A DNA stretch of 64,000 bases from Acheta domesticus (GCA_031308135.1 JAHLJT010008756.1:79686130-79750129), one strand, 5' to 3'. Counted from the stretch's first letter, positions 22,291 to 34,250 are shown. Numbers and translations are program-made. The notes: a model not told the origin generated them from the letters alone.

Positions 22291-23140
22291 AAACGTTTGA
22301 AGGCTTTTCAGAGAAAATATTGTTTACGTAATTTTTAAATTTTGTTACTATACGGGCATCACTAGAAATTTCGTGAACACTATTCACATTTTGGAACACT
22401 AGCCCCTACATGACATTATTGAAATACTTAATTTCGAAGAACATATTTCATTAAGAAAAATAAATCTGGAATTATGAAATATATAAGGTGGAGGGGATCC
22501 AAAAAATGTTTTGAGTTTCGCAATTTTCACAAATTCCGACTTTTCAATGAAAATTGCACTTGTACCATTTTTAAAAGAGAAAATAGCTGTATTTGGGTAA
22601 AAAATGTAAAGAAAAATATTGGAGCCATTTCTGAAAAATTTTCGAACATGTCATTTGGGGTTCATGTTCAGAATCTAGAAAAAAAAATTCAAGCTACGAA
22701 TTCGAGAGTCAGTCAAGTAGATTGGCGATCATTAATTATGATCAAAATCCTGTGTACGGCTCATATAAGGCGCTACTGTTGCTCACAGACCTGCGGACGC
22801 GCAGACAGACAGACGGACAGACAGAGGGATTGACGAAAACGCTTTTTCGGCATCAGGTACCTAAACAATGTAGATTCACTTACACAATGCATTCGAGAAA
22901 GTAATTTTCAACGTTTAGAAAGAAGAAAAATCCACTTTTTGACATCAGGGACCCACGAAACCAGTTTTATTTTAAAAAAGTTGGCACTTTCTGCTTCAGC
23001 TTTGCAATACTTAAACGGAGGGACGGAAGGACAGACGGACGTTTTGAAAAAGAAAAACACTTTTTTGGTGTCTGGGGACCCCAAAAAGTGTATTTTCGTT
23101 GAAATCTCGAAATCGATTTTCTGCAGCATTACATAAGTTT
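22291..23140 (+). repeat. Repeat X fragments, 3' part
   Basis: Segments such as ATTGGAGCCATTTCTGAAAA, followed by ACAGACAGACGGACAGACAG and later GGACGGAAGGACAGACGGAC with GGGGACCCCAAAAAGTG, match the distal part of repeat X at 41750-41990 and 42640-42860. Two partial units seem to be joined. Confidence 0.6.
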
Positions 23141-24828
23141 CCCTATACTACGTATATACGAATGTTTACGAGAAAGTAAAAATGTATATATGCTTTTTTC
23201 ATTGCATGTGAGTTTGATAGAAGATAATAAGATTTGGGAGGAAAAAGAAAAGATTAGTTTCGCCAAAAGGAATAAAAAAATGTGAAATTTTCTAGATATT
23301 TCTGAAATGAAATCTATGAAACAAGGATAAGTCTGTTATTAGATTTTAATGCTGCTGTAAATTACACGTCCGAAAGCAGCTTGTGTTGAGATTGAGGACG
23401 TGAAGTAAAAAGTGTCTAAAGGAAGTGAATCAGAAAAAATACAAAAACGTACTTGTTTTGAACATTCAGAAACGAATAACTATTTGGAAACGAAACGTAA
23501 ACACAATGGAAATTAAACAATGTATGTCCCACGTTTGACTGTAGACTCCTACTGCAAACATCAATTTTAAATTTTCAAAATTATTTTTAAAATATTGTAA
23601 TAAAAACTATACCCCAGCCATAAGAGTTTTTCTGGCGAAAATTTGCCATTTTCCGGCGCACAATTACATAACTTTCTCTTCTTACGTAGTATTTGCAAAG
23701 CGAAGAAGTAAAATACAGAAGGGAGATACATATTAATTTCACGCAGAACGATAAATGGAAATGAAAATTGGAATTTTGGCTGTTGTGAAGAAATATTAAT
23801 AGCTCCATTGCAATATTTAAAGACATTTATTCAAACACAAAGAAATAAAATATACATAATTTTGATGTGATCTCTAACATGTGATTTGATCGCGGTTAAA
23901 CGCATTGAATGGTGGATGAGCGTACTCGTCCATAGTGCAGACAACGCAGGGAGTGGACGCTGGTTTCATAGTCCAGCGCTCTTATTGAAAACAAAGATTT
24001 AATTAATCTGATTTAGATAATTAATCTCTCTTCCGTGGCAATGTTTGTTGTCAATTGTTACTATAATGAAAGCAATTACTTTCATTCATCCGTGCGAGAT
24101 AACTGTAACCAGTTAAATAGTCGCCACATTGGCGCATGTGTGGGACGGTCGATTACCGAAACAACAATAATACCCACACCTACACATTATGAGCAATTCC
24201 GAACAGCGAATAATATTCGTTTGAATAAAAAGCGTGGCTTTCACGAAAATTAAACTCCAACGGGAAACAAAAATTCATTGAATTACTTATGTTTCACTGG
24301 AATTATCTATCAATCAGTAAACTTTATATTACAAATAGTGTTAAATTAAATGCTCAAACATGCAACGACCATTTAAAAATACACTATTTTTATTATAAAG
24401 CTACATACTATAACTTATGAGAATGAAACTAAATGTGGAAAAGTTAATAGCACACAATGTGTAAAAGACATAAAGTCGATCAATGTAAAGACGATACTTC
24501 TGATCTAAATATATTACTGAATTAATAAGCACGAAAATTTATGCTATACCTCCATGAACACTTAGCTCATGAAATTTACTGAAGATTTATGTCTTGTATT
24601 TCATAAATATTTCCAAATCGATTCATTCACAAGGAAACAGTCGCGTAATATCACAGCTACGAAGTATGCATAGCACCGAATAAAGCAGATAGCAAATTTA
24701 TTTAGTTAGAGGTTATAAAATGTAAACTATACGTCATTTTAAATTAAGAATAATATCAGGTTTCTTCCTTTCACATTTTTTTTACCATTAGGTAAAAATA
24801 ACAAATAAACCCCTAAAAACAGAAAACG
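23141..24828. other. Non-coding, nothing recognisable
   Basis: AT-rich. No SINE, transposon end or exon was seen. Confidence 0.4.
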
Positions 24829-25100
24829 AGGAAGTAAAGACGCTAATTTAGACAAGGTATTTCTATCACTGTTTAATAATTTAATAAGAATTATTAACAA
24901 CTTCTAAACTTGCGACCTTGTGTTTTACTTTTAGTATCCGTAAGAGTATCATAGTCTTGGGAAGTGCCAGTATTCTTTCCCCATTGGAACTTAAGATCTG
25001 GCGCCTATCTACAGCTGGCAGATTTCCCCCTCCAGAAATCTCCCCCAATGAGGCTCAGCACTTGCTGGGACAGACCCTAACCTTCCGACTGGATTTCCTG
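24829..25100 (+). repeat. Repeat Y, inverted partner of 31630-31890
   Basis: About 270 bp reading GCGACCTTGTGTTTTAC, GGAACTTAAGATCTGGCGC and CCTCCAGAAATCTCCCCCAA, present on the opposite strand at 31630-31890 with high identity. Both copies keep a frame of more than 60 codons containing SPLELKIWR and AGRFPPPEISPNEAQ. It ends at CCGACTGGATTTCCTG. Confidence 0.8.
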
Positions 25101-25139
25101 TCAGGTATTGAATTTAATTGAATTGATGCCTTATTTTAC

Positions 25140-25447
25140 GTGGTGAGACTCAGGCCATTAGGCCTGCTCTTCCGTCTGGCCACGCACATTTCGCTACGCT
25201 CCTTTCACCAACTAGCGGAGAAAGAAGGTATATCGGGCGACGAAACAGGCGATTTGAATTTACCTCAGAGGCTTGAGGATATTTTGCATGCAAGTAAATC
25301 TACTAACATGGGACAGCCGGCTTTACTTCCGGAAGGCGTAAGAAGGATTTTTTCGCCCTTTAAAATTCCACGGCTTCGATCGGGTTTGAACTTCTTTCTC
25401 CGCGAACTTGGGTACAGCAGCCCGTTACGCTAACCGCTACACCATCG
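25140..25447 (-). repeat. SINE-D, tRNA-derived
   Basis: The minus strand begins TTGCGATGGTGTAGCGGTTA (A box) followed by a B-box-like GTTCAAACCC after about 65 bp. The body ends in AGGCCTAATGGCCTGAGTCT. The head differs from SINE-A, B and C. Confidence 0.65.
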
Positions 25448-25494
25448 CAAACCGCTATGTATGACAGTAACGTGCATGTAAGTCTATAGAGTAT

Positions 25495-25745
25495 GTTGTG
25501 ATTAAGGGGAGGGAAGAGTCGAGGATAAAGAAGGAAACATCACCCGAAGTTCGTGATTCGTTTGTTAAAATAGTTTCGCCACTCGCCTGGTACTCATCGG
25601 AGAAACAACGGAAAACTACCAATCAGAGGAGGTGTCCCGTCGACTCCCCACCTTATAGTAGTCGAATTCGACCTAGTTCTTTATTCACCACCAGGATTCA
25701 TAAGCTGGAACCTTCCAGTCAACGACGAAATTACTGGTCGACTTG
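25495..25745 (-). repeat. SINE-A-related degenerate copy
   Basis: Shares CATCGGAGAAACAACGGAAA, ACTACCAATCAGAG and GAATTCGACCTAG with SINE-A read on the minus strand, but lacks a clear head and tail. Confidence 0.5.
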
Positions 25746-26623
25746 AATTTTTGCAATCCACGCAACCTAATGGATAGAAGTGAAAACTACTTTCAGTGCA
25801 ACAAAGCTCACGAGGGTAGAGGAAGGAAACGCAATGCTCTCTCAGACTGCAACAGAGAGAGATAGAGAACCTGGACAGCCGAAGTTATACCATCGTCTAC
25901 CCCTCGCTTGCCTCAGTGGGAAGTTCGGTTATTCGCGCGCGTCCGTAGTCCGGCTTCGTAAACATCATTTGCGATTAAATCCATACAATTGCTCTTTACC
26001 CTCCCATTCATTGCCGCAATAATTTGATTCTGGCGTGTTGATAATCCTCCCTAAACCAAAGCTACAACGCGGAGCCACAAAGGGAGAGTACATGACGGCG
26101 GAGGTGAAGGCTAGGAGCCAAGGAGACGGAGGAGGAGAAAGCGAAAGGTAGGGGAGATGGAGGGAAGAATAGACGACTGCTTGTGGTGGTATCGAACGAT
26201 ACCGCAAGGTCTGAGTGATCTAATGAAAGGCATTCCATTCGTGAAATATGGATCAGTTTATTAGGGAAATTGCTACCATTTGAAGCAACAAAGACGAGAT
26301 GTTCTCTCAGACAGGAGTGTAGGCAGCCATACAGGAAGTCAGGCAGTCACACAGGCATGCAGGTAGCCTGGCAGAGAAAGAGACAGAATAACAGGCAAAG
26401 AGAGCCAGACAGGGGCTTACGGAGAGACAGGCAGAGAGGCAGACCGACTCACAGAGACAAGCAGAAAGGCAGGCAATCAGGGAGATAGAAAGAAAGACAG
26501 ATAGAGACAGACAAGACAGAGAGGTAGATAGAAATGCATTTTGCCCCGAGGAAACACGGAGAATGGCGGCCGAAACGATGGTACCTGTGCGTAGGACGCA
26601 GCGTCTCACGGACAGTCAAGTAG
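25746..26623. other. Non-coding with CAGA-rich purine tract
   Basis: 26300-26530 is a degenerate CAGGCAG/AGACAGA tract with strong purine bias. The open frame opposite it is low-complexity Cys/Leu/Ser. No gene is supported. Confidence 0.55.
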
Positions 26624-27104
26624 TAATTGATTGATTGATAATTCGTGATACCGAGCGCGTCAACTACTTAGGTCATTAGTTCTATAAGTGCAGTGCGTGT
26701 TTTTCCCTCGGGAGGGGCGGTGATATTTTCCCACTAGATGGCGAGATACGGCGCCGAACTACCGCTGACTAGCGGGGTTGTCCCCCACCAGGTATCTCCC
26801 ACAAAGGAGGGCACCACCCTAGTCGGTACAAGCTCTCAGCTCCCGACCGTTCTCCCTGCATGTGTGGTAGTGTAGTGCATGTTAGTGTGTGTGTGAGGGG
26901 TGAGGTTAGGACAAGGAAGAGGAAGAAATGATCGCGCGCGGTCTGTGGCCCGTTTATTAGGGTACTGCTCTTGCATTCGCCCGATGTTGATCGGAGAAAC
27001 CACGGAAAACTACCGATCAGAGTAGTCGGCCGCTATAATTCTCTTCCAGACAAGACTGAGTTCGACCTGATGATCAGTTGATGCACACAGCCATCTCTCC
27101 CAGT
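26624..27104 (-). repeat. SINE-A, near full length
   Basis: On + it starts with the ATTGATTGATTGAT tail at 26628, has the GCGCGTCAACTACTTAGGTC block, then ATCGCGCGCGGTCTGTGGCC and GATCGGAGAAACCACGGAAA, and ends in the head GATCAGTTGATGCACACAGC near 27104. The B box region has been shortened by a deletion between about 27070 and 27073. Confidence 0.85.
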
Positions 27105-28440
27105 AGTCCCTCACCTGCAATTGAAGGTGGGTTGTTTAGGTGAGGTGGCGTGATTTGGGAGTCAAAGATGAATTGGCTTAAGCGGGATGGCGTGGGTGGG
27201 GAGTTGAAGGAGGATTGTTTTGACGGGGTGGCGTAGTTTGGATGAATTGGCTTAGGTGGGGTAGCGTGGGTGGGGAATCGAAGGGGGACTGTTTACGCGG
27301 GGTGGCGTGATTTGGGAGTCGTGGGTGAATTGACTTAGGTGGAGTGCCATGGGTTGGGAATCGTGAGTGAATTGGCTTAGGTAGGGAGGGCATGGGTAGG
27401 GAGTTGTGGATTTGGCAGAATGGTGTAGATGAGGAGTAGTAGGGGAGTTGTCTTAAGCGGGCTGGCGTAGTAGATGTGTCGTGTGTGGGTTGATTTACGA
27501 AGGGTGCCATGGGTGGGGAGATGTGAGTGGGGTGTTTAGGAGGGGCGGCGTGGTTTGAGAGTCGTGGGTGAATTGGCTTGGGCGAAATAGGATGGAATCG
27601 TGAGTTAATTGGCTTAGACGGAATGGCGCGGGTGAAGATTGGGGGTGGTTTTGGTTGTAAAAGCATGGGTGGGGAGTTGTGAATTATGTGGGGTGGCGTA
27701 GGTGGGTGGGTTGCAGGTGAATTGTCTTAAGTGGGCTGGAGTAGTTGGAAAGTCAAGTGTGGGTTGACTCAGGAGGTGTAACGTAGGTAGTCAGTTGAAG
27801 GTGAATTTTTTTAGGCTGGGTGGGGTTGGCAGTCATGGACGAATTGGTTCTGGCAGGGTGGCGTGAGTGAGATATCGTCAATGAGTTGGCTTAGGCGGGG
27901 TGACATGCATGGAGATTCGAGAGTGAGTTGGCTTAGGTGGGAAGGCATGGGTAGGGAGTTGTGGTTTAGGCAAGGTGGTGTGAGTGGGTAGTTTTAGACG
28001 AGTTCGCTTAATCGAAGTGTGTGTGTTAGGGGGTGAGGATAGGACAAGGAAGAGGAAGGAAAGATCGCGCGCGGTCCGTGGCCCGTTTGTCAGGGTACTG
28101 CTCCGGCATTCGCCTGGTATTGATCGGAGAAACCACAGAAAGCTACCGATCAGAGCAGCCGGCCGCTAGAATTCTCCTCCTCCAGACAGCGACTGAATTC
28201 GACCTAGCTAGTGCCGAAAATCCTGCCGCCGTCAGGACTCAAACCTAGGACCTCCCGGTCAGAGGGACTGCCGTGACATCAGTTGATGCACTGAGCCATC
28301 TCTCCCGGTCGTACTTGGGGAATCGTGTGTGGGTGGACTTGGGTGGAGTGGTGGCGTGGGTGGGGAGTTGTAGGTTTGCTGTTCGGGCGGAGAAGCGTGG
28401 TCCGGGAGTCGTGGGTGGATTGGCTTGGGCGGGGTGGCGT
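27105..28440. repeat. GC-rich minisatellite, interrupted by a SINE
   Basis: Degenerate repeats of roughly 30-60 bp built from GGGGTGGCGTGGGTGGGGAG, TTGGGAGTCGTGGGTGAATT and GGCTTAGG. They run to about 28009, are broken by SINE-A at 28010-28312, and resume until about 28440. The minus-strand open frame at 27178-27666 is a translation of this repeat. Confidence 0.85.
28010..28312 (-). repeat. SINE-A, tail-truncated, inside the minisatellite
   Basis: A well preserved head half: GTCCGTGGCCCGTTTGTCAG, TGATCGGAGAAACCACAGAA, GCCGGCCGCTAGAATTCTCC, the inverted B box region AACCTAGGACCTCCCGGTCA, and CATCAGTTGATGCACTGAGC CATCTCTCCC. The 3' tail portion is absent. Confidence 0.85.
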
Positions 28441-28680
28441 GGGCGGGCGCGCAGGCGGAAGGGTTGGCTGAGCCGGAGATTATTCTCGCGGAGCGGCGCC
28501 CGCTGCGAGCGCGCGGTCGAACCCGCAACCCCCGGCGCGGCGCCAGCGCTATCTGTTTGGACGCGAGGCTTATGAGCGAACGGATTTGGCCGCGCAACGC
28601 AAACACTGGCGCCGCCACAGCGCCCGAGGGAGGAGGCTCGCGGGGAAGTTGCTAGCGGATGCGAGACCGCGAGAGAACCG
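28440..28680. promoter_or_regulatory. CpG-rich island 2
   Basis: High density of CG and GCGC (GGAGCGGCGCCCGCTGCGAG, CCCGGCGCGGCGCCAGCG, GGCCGCGCAACGC). It follows the minisatellite directly. Open frames in several phases reflect stop depletion by GC content. A promoter is possible but no downstream gene was found. Confidence 0.35.
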
Positions 28681-29869
28681 AATGTGAGACGTGTGTTTGG
28701 GTAATTACAAAATACATTGATCATGAAAGGAACAGAAAAGGTGTTCATATTGGTATTATTAAGAGAGTTGTCATGTTGTAAAACTTGATATTTCGACGAT
28801 ATCTCTCCTTCATAATCTTTAAAGTTTAATAATTGATAAATGCTAATTTTCATAATGATTGAAACACTGTCATTATGACTGTTTTTCAGTCGTTAATGGA
28901 CTGTATGGAGAGCACAGCATTCGACAAATCTGTGTAGTTATCTACGGAAAATTAAATGTAGGTAATTATTCTATTACAGCGTGAAATATATATTTTGCAA
29001 TACTTCATTGAGTGAATCTGTTTTATTCTTATACATCAACTTTTTTATAACTTTGTTGGAAATCAATTTATATACTATTGGTTGAGCTAAAAAAACATTT
29101 TTTTGTGTATTGTATTCAATAAGAACTCAAACGTTGCATATTGTCCCGCTTAACGGGAAAAAATGAAAACCGAATATGTTGAATCTATAAATCTGGCTAA
29201 AATCATCAAGTTTGAGATAGAAGGGAAAAAAGCAAAATTTGTATCATATGAAAATTATGCAAGCTTTGGTGTTTGGTTTATAAAAACGACTTTTAATGCT
29301 TTATTCTTAATACATTAATATAGAAAACAATATTCTTAAAAATTATTTACTTATGGCGTATAGTCTAGCATTTGTGGATTCTTGTGAAAATCGGTGTTTA
29401 ACGGTGTTATACTAAATGTTGGGACTGGCCCAATACAGCAAAAGTAGAAAAGCCAAGAGCCAAAATATATCAAAAAGGAATGGACAGCACAAGCACATAA
29501 TTCTTGATTCTGGAGGACAGTATTTCGAGTATAAACCGACGAATAAACCGTCAGTGAAGTAGCCATAAAGAGATTTCAGTATCCACAAGATAATATTGAA
29601 GTTAATAAACTGGCCACTAATAATGACATAAATAAGACATGCTCTGGACTCTAATACTCTGGGCAATCTAGGAAAGAAAAGGAATAACCAGAAGACTAAT
29701 AGAAGTAATAAAAAGGATGTACGATGTAACTCTGATATATGTATAACTTCCGAATACAAAGAAAAGGGAGTATTTTAATATAAATCCAATGTTTAGCCAA
29801 GGGTCTCACTATCATCTATATTGCTTAATATATATTGTCTCTCAGAATGGAAGAATTATTTAGACAATC
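28681..29869. other. Non-coding, AT-rich
   Basis: No element or exon recognised. Confidence 0.4.
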
Positions 29870-30480
29870 AAGGAATATCAATAGGAAACTAGTGATGCTA
29901 CAGAATGGCACAGTCTTTGCCATATTAGCTTTCTATTTCCTTTGGTCTCGGCTAGCTATTCGGACTTGCCACATACTATTGCCAGCTGCCATCTATTTTT
30001 TTCTTAATTTTTCGGTTCCTTAATAGTAAAACGGAAATATTAGTTAAGAATAATAAAGAACAGTGAAACCTCGTCCTAGATAGCAATTTTATTTGCAAAA
30101 TTTGGAGACGCTTTTAAGAAAATGGCATTTAAGTACTACAAAAAATGTGAAATTTGAAGCTCTTTTTCACAGGAATCACTTGTGTTTTCGAAAACCTTTA
30201 TTTGAAGTCACTTAAAGCACTTTAACTCACAAATTCAATGGTGTTTACAAATTGTAGGAAACTGCATAACAACGGTGTGAGAAATCATTCAAAACAATTA
30301 CATTTATGTAATTTTTGAAAAAAACAAAATAATAGCCCAAAATGAACTTTACGTCATATTAAAGGGTGCGATTAGCACTATCCGTTCGAAAAGTTTGAAG
30401 AAACAAATTTTGAGAAATGGCGTTTCAGCGTTTCTGAAAATATAGAATTTAAAATTTCAAAAGTGCGTTTATTAAAATGA
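29870..30480 (+). repeat. Repeat X copy 2, 5' part
   Basis: Starts with ACTAGTGATGCTACAGAATG then CTCGGCTAGCTATTCGGACT, shared with 40580-40670, and continues through the GTGAAATTTGAAGCTCTTTT block. It stops after GCGTTTCTGAAAATATAGAA. Confidence 0.7.
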
Positions 30481-31164
30481 TGCAAGTGTAAAAACATGAA
30501 TTTTCAAAACTTGAGAACCTTTAAGATTAAGTTTTTTAACCTTGAAAAAATTTCTTAGTTACGAAGGGTGCTCTTCAAATTTAGATCTTAAAATGTTAAC
30601 ACATATAATTTTTCATAAATATGAATAGATTTTGCGCCACTCTATGTGAAATTGAGAGAAATTTAAAATAATAAGTAAAGAAGATTTTCTGAAAATCTGC
30701 TCCAATTTTTTCCTTAATTTTTTTGCTAGAATAGAGCAAATTCTCTTTAATAATAAGGTATAGTTTAAATTTACCCTGTAATCTCTGAAATTTGTAACAT
30801 TACAAAAGTTCAACGTTCTGTTTTTTCTGTCTCTTTAAGTTGAAAAACACATTTGCGGGTTCAACAAGATTGATAATATTACATAAACGTTACAAATGAT
30901 GCGAGGACGTAAATGCTGTTTTTGGTTCCAAAATTATTTTTGGTGCTACCTCTCCAACGGAGTAAGACCCGGGGCAGTAGCCCATTCACTCTTCCCTTAA
31001 ATCCGCCCCAGTTCTGTGGGGGTGAGGTCGGCGAGCGGTGGGAGGAGAACCGGAGTATCGATCATGTTTCCTGATGCATGTGCCCATGCGGGTCAGTGTC
31101 CTTGACCTTCATGGCGATGTTACAACTTCATTGGTGGATTTATCCAAGGCATTCCAAGCGACCA
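30481..31164. other. Spacer with a possible inverted repeat X piece
   Basis: 30630-30790 resembles the repeat X segment TTTAAAGAAAAAATTTGGAGC in reverse orientation. The remainder, including a moderately GC-rich stretch at 30960-31160, is unassigned. Confidence 0.35.
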
Positions 31165-31545
31165 ACCGCCTGAGGTGGCTCAGGGCATCAACTGATGTAA
31201 CTGCAAGGTCTCTGACCGAGAGGTCGTAGGGTTCAAGACCCGACGGTGGAAGGATTTTCGACACTAGCTAGATAGATCGAATTAAGCCGTTGTTCGGAGG
31301 AGAATTCTAACGTCCTGCTGCTCTGATCGGTAGTTTTCCTTGGTTTCTCTGTTTATCACCAGGCGATTGCCGGAGCAGCATCCTAACAAACGGGCCACAG
31401 ATCGCGCGCGATCTTTCCTTCACCCTCTTGGACATTCACACATACACATACACTTACATGCACAACACTACCACATGCGCCGGGGTCCACTCGGGAGCTT
31501 ATTGCTTGTGACGGCTGGGAAGGTGCCCCACGAACTTCGGGTGAC
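31165..31545 (+). repeat. SINE-A, 3' end replaced
   Basis: Head with GAGGTGGCTCAGGGCATCAA and B box region GGGTTCAAGACCC, then GATCGGTAGTTTTCC, CAGGCGATTGCCGGAGCAGC and ATCGCGCGCGATC. After about 31545 the family sequence ends and other sequence leads into inverted repeat Y. Confidence 0.8.
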
Positions 31546-31629
31546 CTTTCCTTCTTTATCCTCGACCCTTCCCTCCCCGTACTCTCACATGCTCCGTAGG
31601 TTTACATGTACTTTACTGTCACATATAAC

Positions 31630-31890
31630 AGGGAATCCAGTCGGAAGGTTAGGGTCTGTCCCAGCAAGGGCTGAGCCTCATTGGGGGAGATTTCTGGAGG
31701 GGGAAATCTTCCAGCTGTAGACTTGCGCCAGATCTTAAGTTCCAGTGGGGAAAGAATATTGTCACTTCCCAGAACTCTGATACTTTCACGGATATTAATA
31801 GTAAAACACAAGGTCGCAAATTTAGAAGTTGTATTCTTATTAAATTATGAAACAGTGATAGAAATGCCTTGTCTATATTGGAGTCTGCAC
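31630..31890 (-). repeat. Repeat Y, minus-strand copy
   Basis: Reverse-complement partner of 24829-25100. Its minus-strand frame begins MCFTINIRESIRVLGSDNIL, against MCFTFSIRKSIIVLGSASIL in the other copy. It lies between a SINE-A and the 3' end of the minus-strand non-LTR element. Confidence 0.8.
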
Positions 31891-32079
31891 TTCCCCGCTT
31901 TCTTCTTTAAGTCGCTTTTGAACGTCGAGGTCCTCAGCGACTTCGAGTCTACAAATATTACATCAGGTTAATATTAGCATGTATTATGGTATTGCAATGA
32001 TATTAAAGTCTTCTTTTAGCTGTAATGTCTTGAAAGCTTCAAATGAAATTGTAAAAACCGATACATTTTAAAAAATTGT

Positions 32080-34250
32080 TGGTCTTCATACAATGTATTG
32101 TATTGTTCTAACATTTATCCAGTTCTTTGTAAGATGTATGTGATCTCTAAATTTCTTAAATTTTGAACACTCAGTAATAAAATGTTTTGATGTTTCTAGA
32201 CTACAGTTTTTCACATTTGTTTTGATGTTCTGGAAAAGAGGCATGAGCTCCATTGTTGTGTCCTATTCTTACATTGTTATATTTACTTGATGTCTTCGGG
32301 CTTCTAAAACAGTGTCAAAGAATACCAGCGAAGTTAATTTTTTCAAATATTATTCCTTTAACTAAAATTGCTAATCCTCCTTTATCCTCAAGAACTGTGT
32401 CCCATCTATGTCAAAATTTTTCAGTATAAAGTTATTATTTTCTTTGAGCTAAATTTCACTAGTAATATATCAAAATTGCTGGCGGAAAAAAAATGGAAAT
32501 ATCTTTTATTTGTAATCCAATTACATTGTAATATTTTAATTTGTGAAATCGTTAATAATTTTCATAGGGGTGCAAATTCTTCGCTAATTATTGAATATCA
32601 AGCAAAAATTTCTTATTACTTTTCTTATTTTTTTACTCTTATTATTACCTTCCTTACCTTATTCTGTTTTGTTTCATAGTGTCAGCAATATGGATGTTTG
32701 AATTGCGCTCTTCTGGTGCCGCGTCACAACCTACGGCCTACCCAATGACTTCTCTACTGCTTGCTCTTTGCTTCTGGAACGTACATTGCTGTTACCGCTG
32801 ATAGTGCTACAACCACTGATATTTTTCTGATCATTTGGAGAACCATGTGGGACTGGAGTGATCAGTGCTTAACAAGCTTCCTCTTTATAACTCGGAATGC
32901 ATTCAGGTGGTGTGACTTAAGCTCTGTCAGGATCTTTGGCATTGCCTGGGTCTTGATGCTCTGATTATCTCTTTGCCGGTTGTAAATCCTTTGGTTTAAA
33001 GAATTTATGTATGAAACACTTTCTTCAGTTGTGGGAAAGTCATCCTTTGCTCTTCTAGTGGCTCTAAGGACTCCAAATATCTTCCTTTAGGCTTCAGAAT
33101 ATAAAATATTTTCAAATGCAATTTTTATATACTAATTTATATTTTTGAAAAACTGGGCAATCAAGGTTAATAGATTGGTTGTTACCCTTACAGTTCCCAC
33201 ACTTTGAAGTCGCCGCTTTGCACTCTCCACCATCATCTTCCCTCCCCCCCCCGCATGCCACACAATGCTTCTTACCACGGCATTCTTTCGCTGTATGGCC
33301 AAATTTGTTGCAATTGTAACATTGCATTGGACGACGAGCGTAGATTGGATTGGACTACTTTGGATTCCTCAAATAAAGTGAAATTTCTTCAGGCAAAATT
33401 TTACCTTCAAACACGATCAACACGAAAGTGGTAGGGATTCACTTCTTTTCGTCCGATGTCGATAATGGATCTCTCCTATTTAATCTTGTTACCTTCACTA
33501 TTCCAGCTGACGAGACTAGGACAGTGAGGTCTTTGTGTTCGAGGTTAACTGGGATACCTCTAATAACTCCTTTTCTCACCTTCCTGAAATGTCGTGTAAA
33601 TGTCTTGAAGCCATTGTTTTGTAATTTCTTTTCATTCAATGCTTGGTTGGCCTCCTCCCTTTTACTAAAGATCATAACAGCTTTGCTGCGCCTTTCCGTC
33701 TTAATTTCAGTAATGGACTGATACTTCATAACAATCTGACCAATCCTGTAAATATTCGAACTTCGATTTTTGTTGCCGATCCATATGCCGTGTAGACCGA
33801 TACTTTTCTCCGAATAACCTTCCGAACTAATTTCCCACCCTGATTAACTATCAACTTCATTATCTGTAGCATCAGACTTCTTGTTTTAAATGTCAGAGAG
33901 CATTTTTCCCCGTTTCACCTTTCCTTTTCCTTCTTTGTGTAATTATTTTATTCACAATGACGTTCCATTCCGTTTCTTCTACCTCCATTCTGAAATATCA
34001 AATCAGCCCGCTAAAACTAGAGGATTGTGATATGTGATAGACCAAAATTTAAGTATGTACTGAACACGGTTTCTTGAAAATACACTGTAAATTAGTAAAC
34101 ACTGTAAGTTAGAGACTTCAGTCACTTAGAAATTCAAGCGAAAACCATAATATTCACTCGATCACTACATCACTACACTCTCTACATTCACAAAGATGCT
34201 TACTCTTTCACTTTACAGTCACGACTCCAACAGCAGATATTAACAGCGAA
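32080..34250 (-). mobile_element. Internally deleted non-LTR retrotransposon
   Basis: Read on the minus strand: a probable 5' UTR from about 34250, ORF1 from about 33988 with an RRM-like and a CCHC region, an endonuclease start near 32540 (IKILQCNW, then FDILL, later GGLAILVKGI near 32350), and after a jump of most of ORF2 the C-terminal finger (ENCSLETSKHFITECSKF...FRDH) near 32160-32260. Order and motifs fit a Jockey/I-type element. The RT core is missing and frames are broken, so it is dead. Superfamily naming is inference. Confidence 0.7.
32780..33988 (-). pseudogene. Non-LTR ORF1 (gag-like), broken
   Basis: A single frame from about 33850 to 33112 holds IRGIPVNLEHKDLTV and TRLNRRDPLS, an RRM-like region, then LIVFEGKILPEEISLY, and CYNCNKFGHTAKEC, a C-x2-C-x4-H-x4-C knuckle near 33285-33325. 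It carries two in-frame stops between the RRM part and the knuckle (TGA at 33439-33441 and a TAG about 85 bases on). The candidate start MEVEETEW at 33988 is in another frame. Downstream codons DDFPTTEESVSYIN near 33030 are also ORF1-like. Confidence 0.7.

Noticed and set aside
22795..22830. CRISPR-like short repeats (ACAGACGG runs)
   Set aside because: These are degenerate simple repeats inside repeat X in eukaryotic DNA, with no spacer-repeat regularity.
25378..25447. True tRNA gene on the minus strand
   Set aside because: A and B boxes are present but a proper cloverleaf acceptor stem is not evident and the sequence continues as a SINE body. The other tRNA-like heads (7070-7138, 18800-18870, 45570-45637) are the same case.
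27178..27666. 162-codon minus-strand Pro/His-rich frame
   Set aside because: It is a translation of the GC-rich minisatellite; periodic residues mirror the DNA repeat.
28245..28853. 202-codon minus-strand frame
   Set aside because: It runs across a CpG-rich patch, minisatellite and SINE head; open frames there reflect GC content.
33112..33327. CCHC zinc-knuckle protein as a host gene
   Set aside because: Its upstream frame carries an RRM-like gag region with in-frame stops, and endonuclease and ORF2 pieces follow, so it belongs to a dead non-LTR element.
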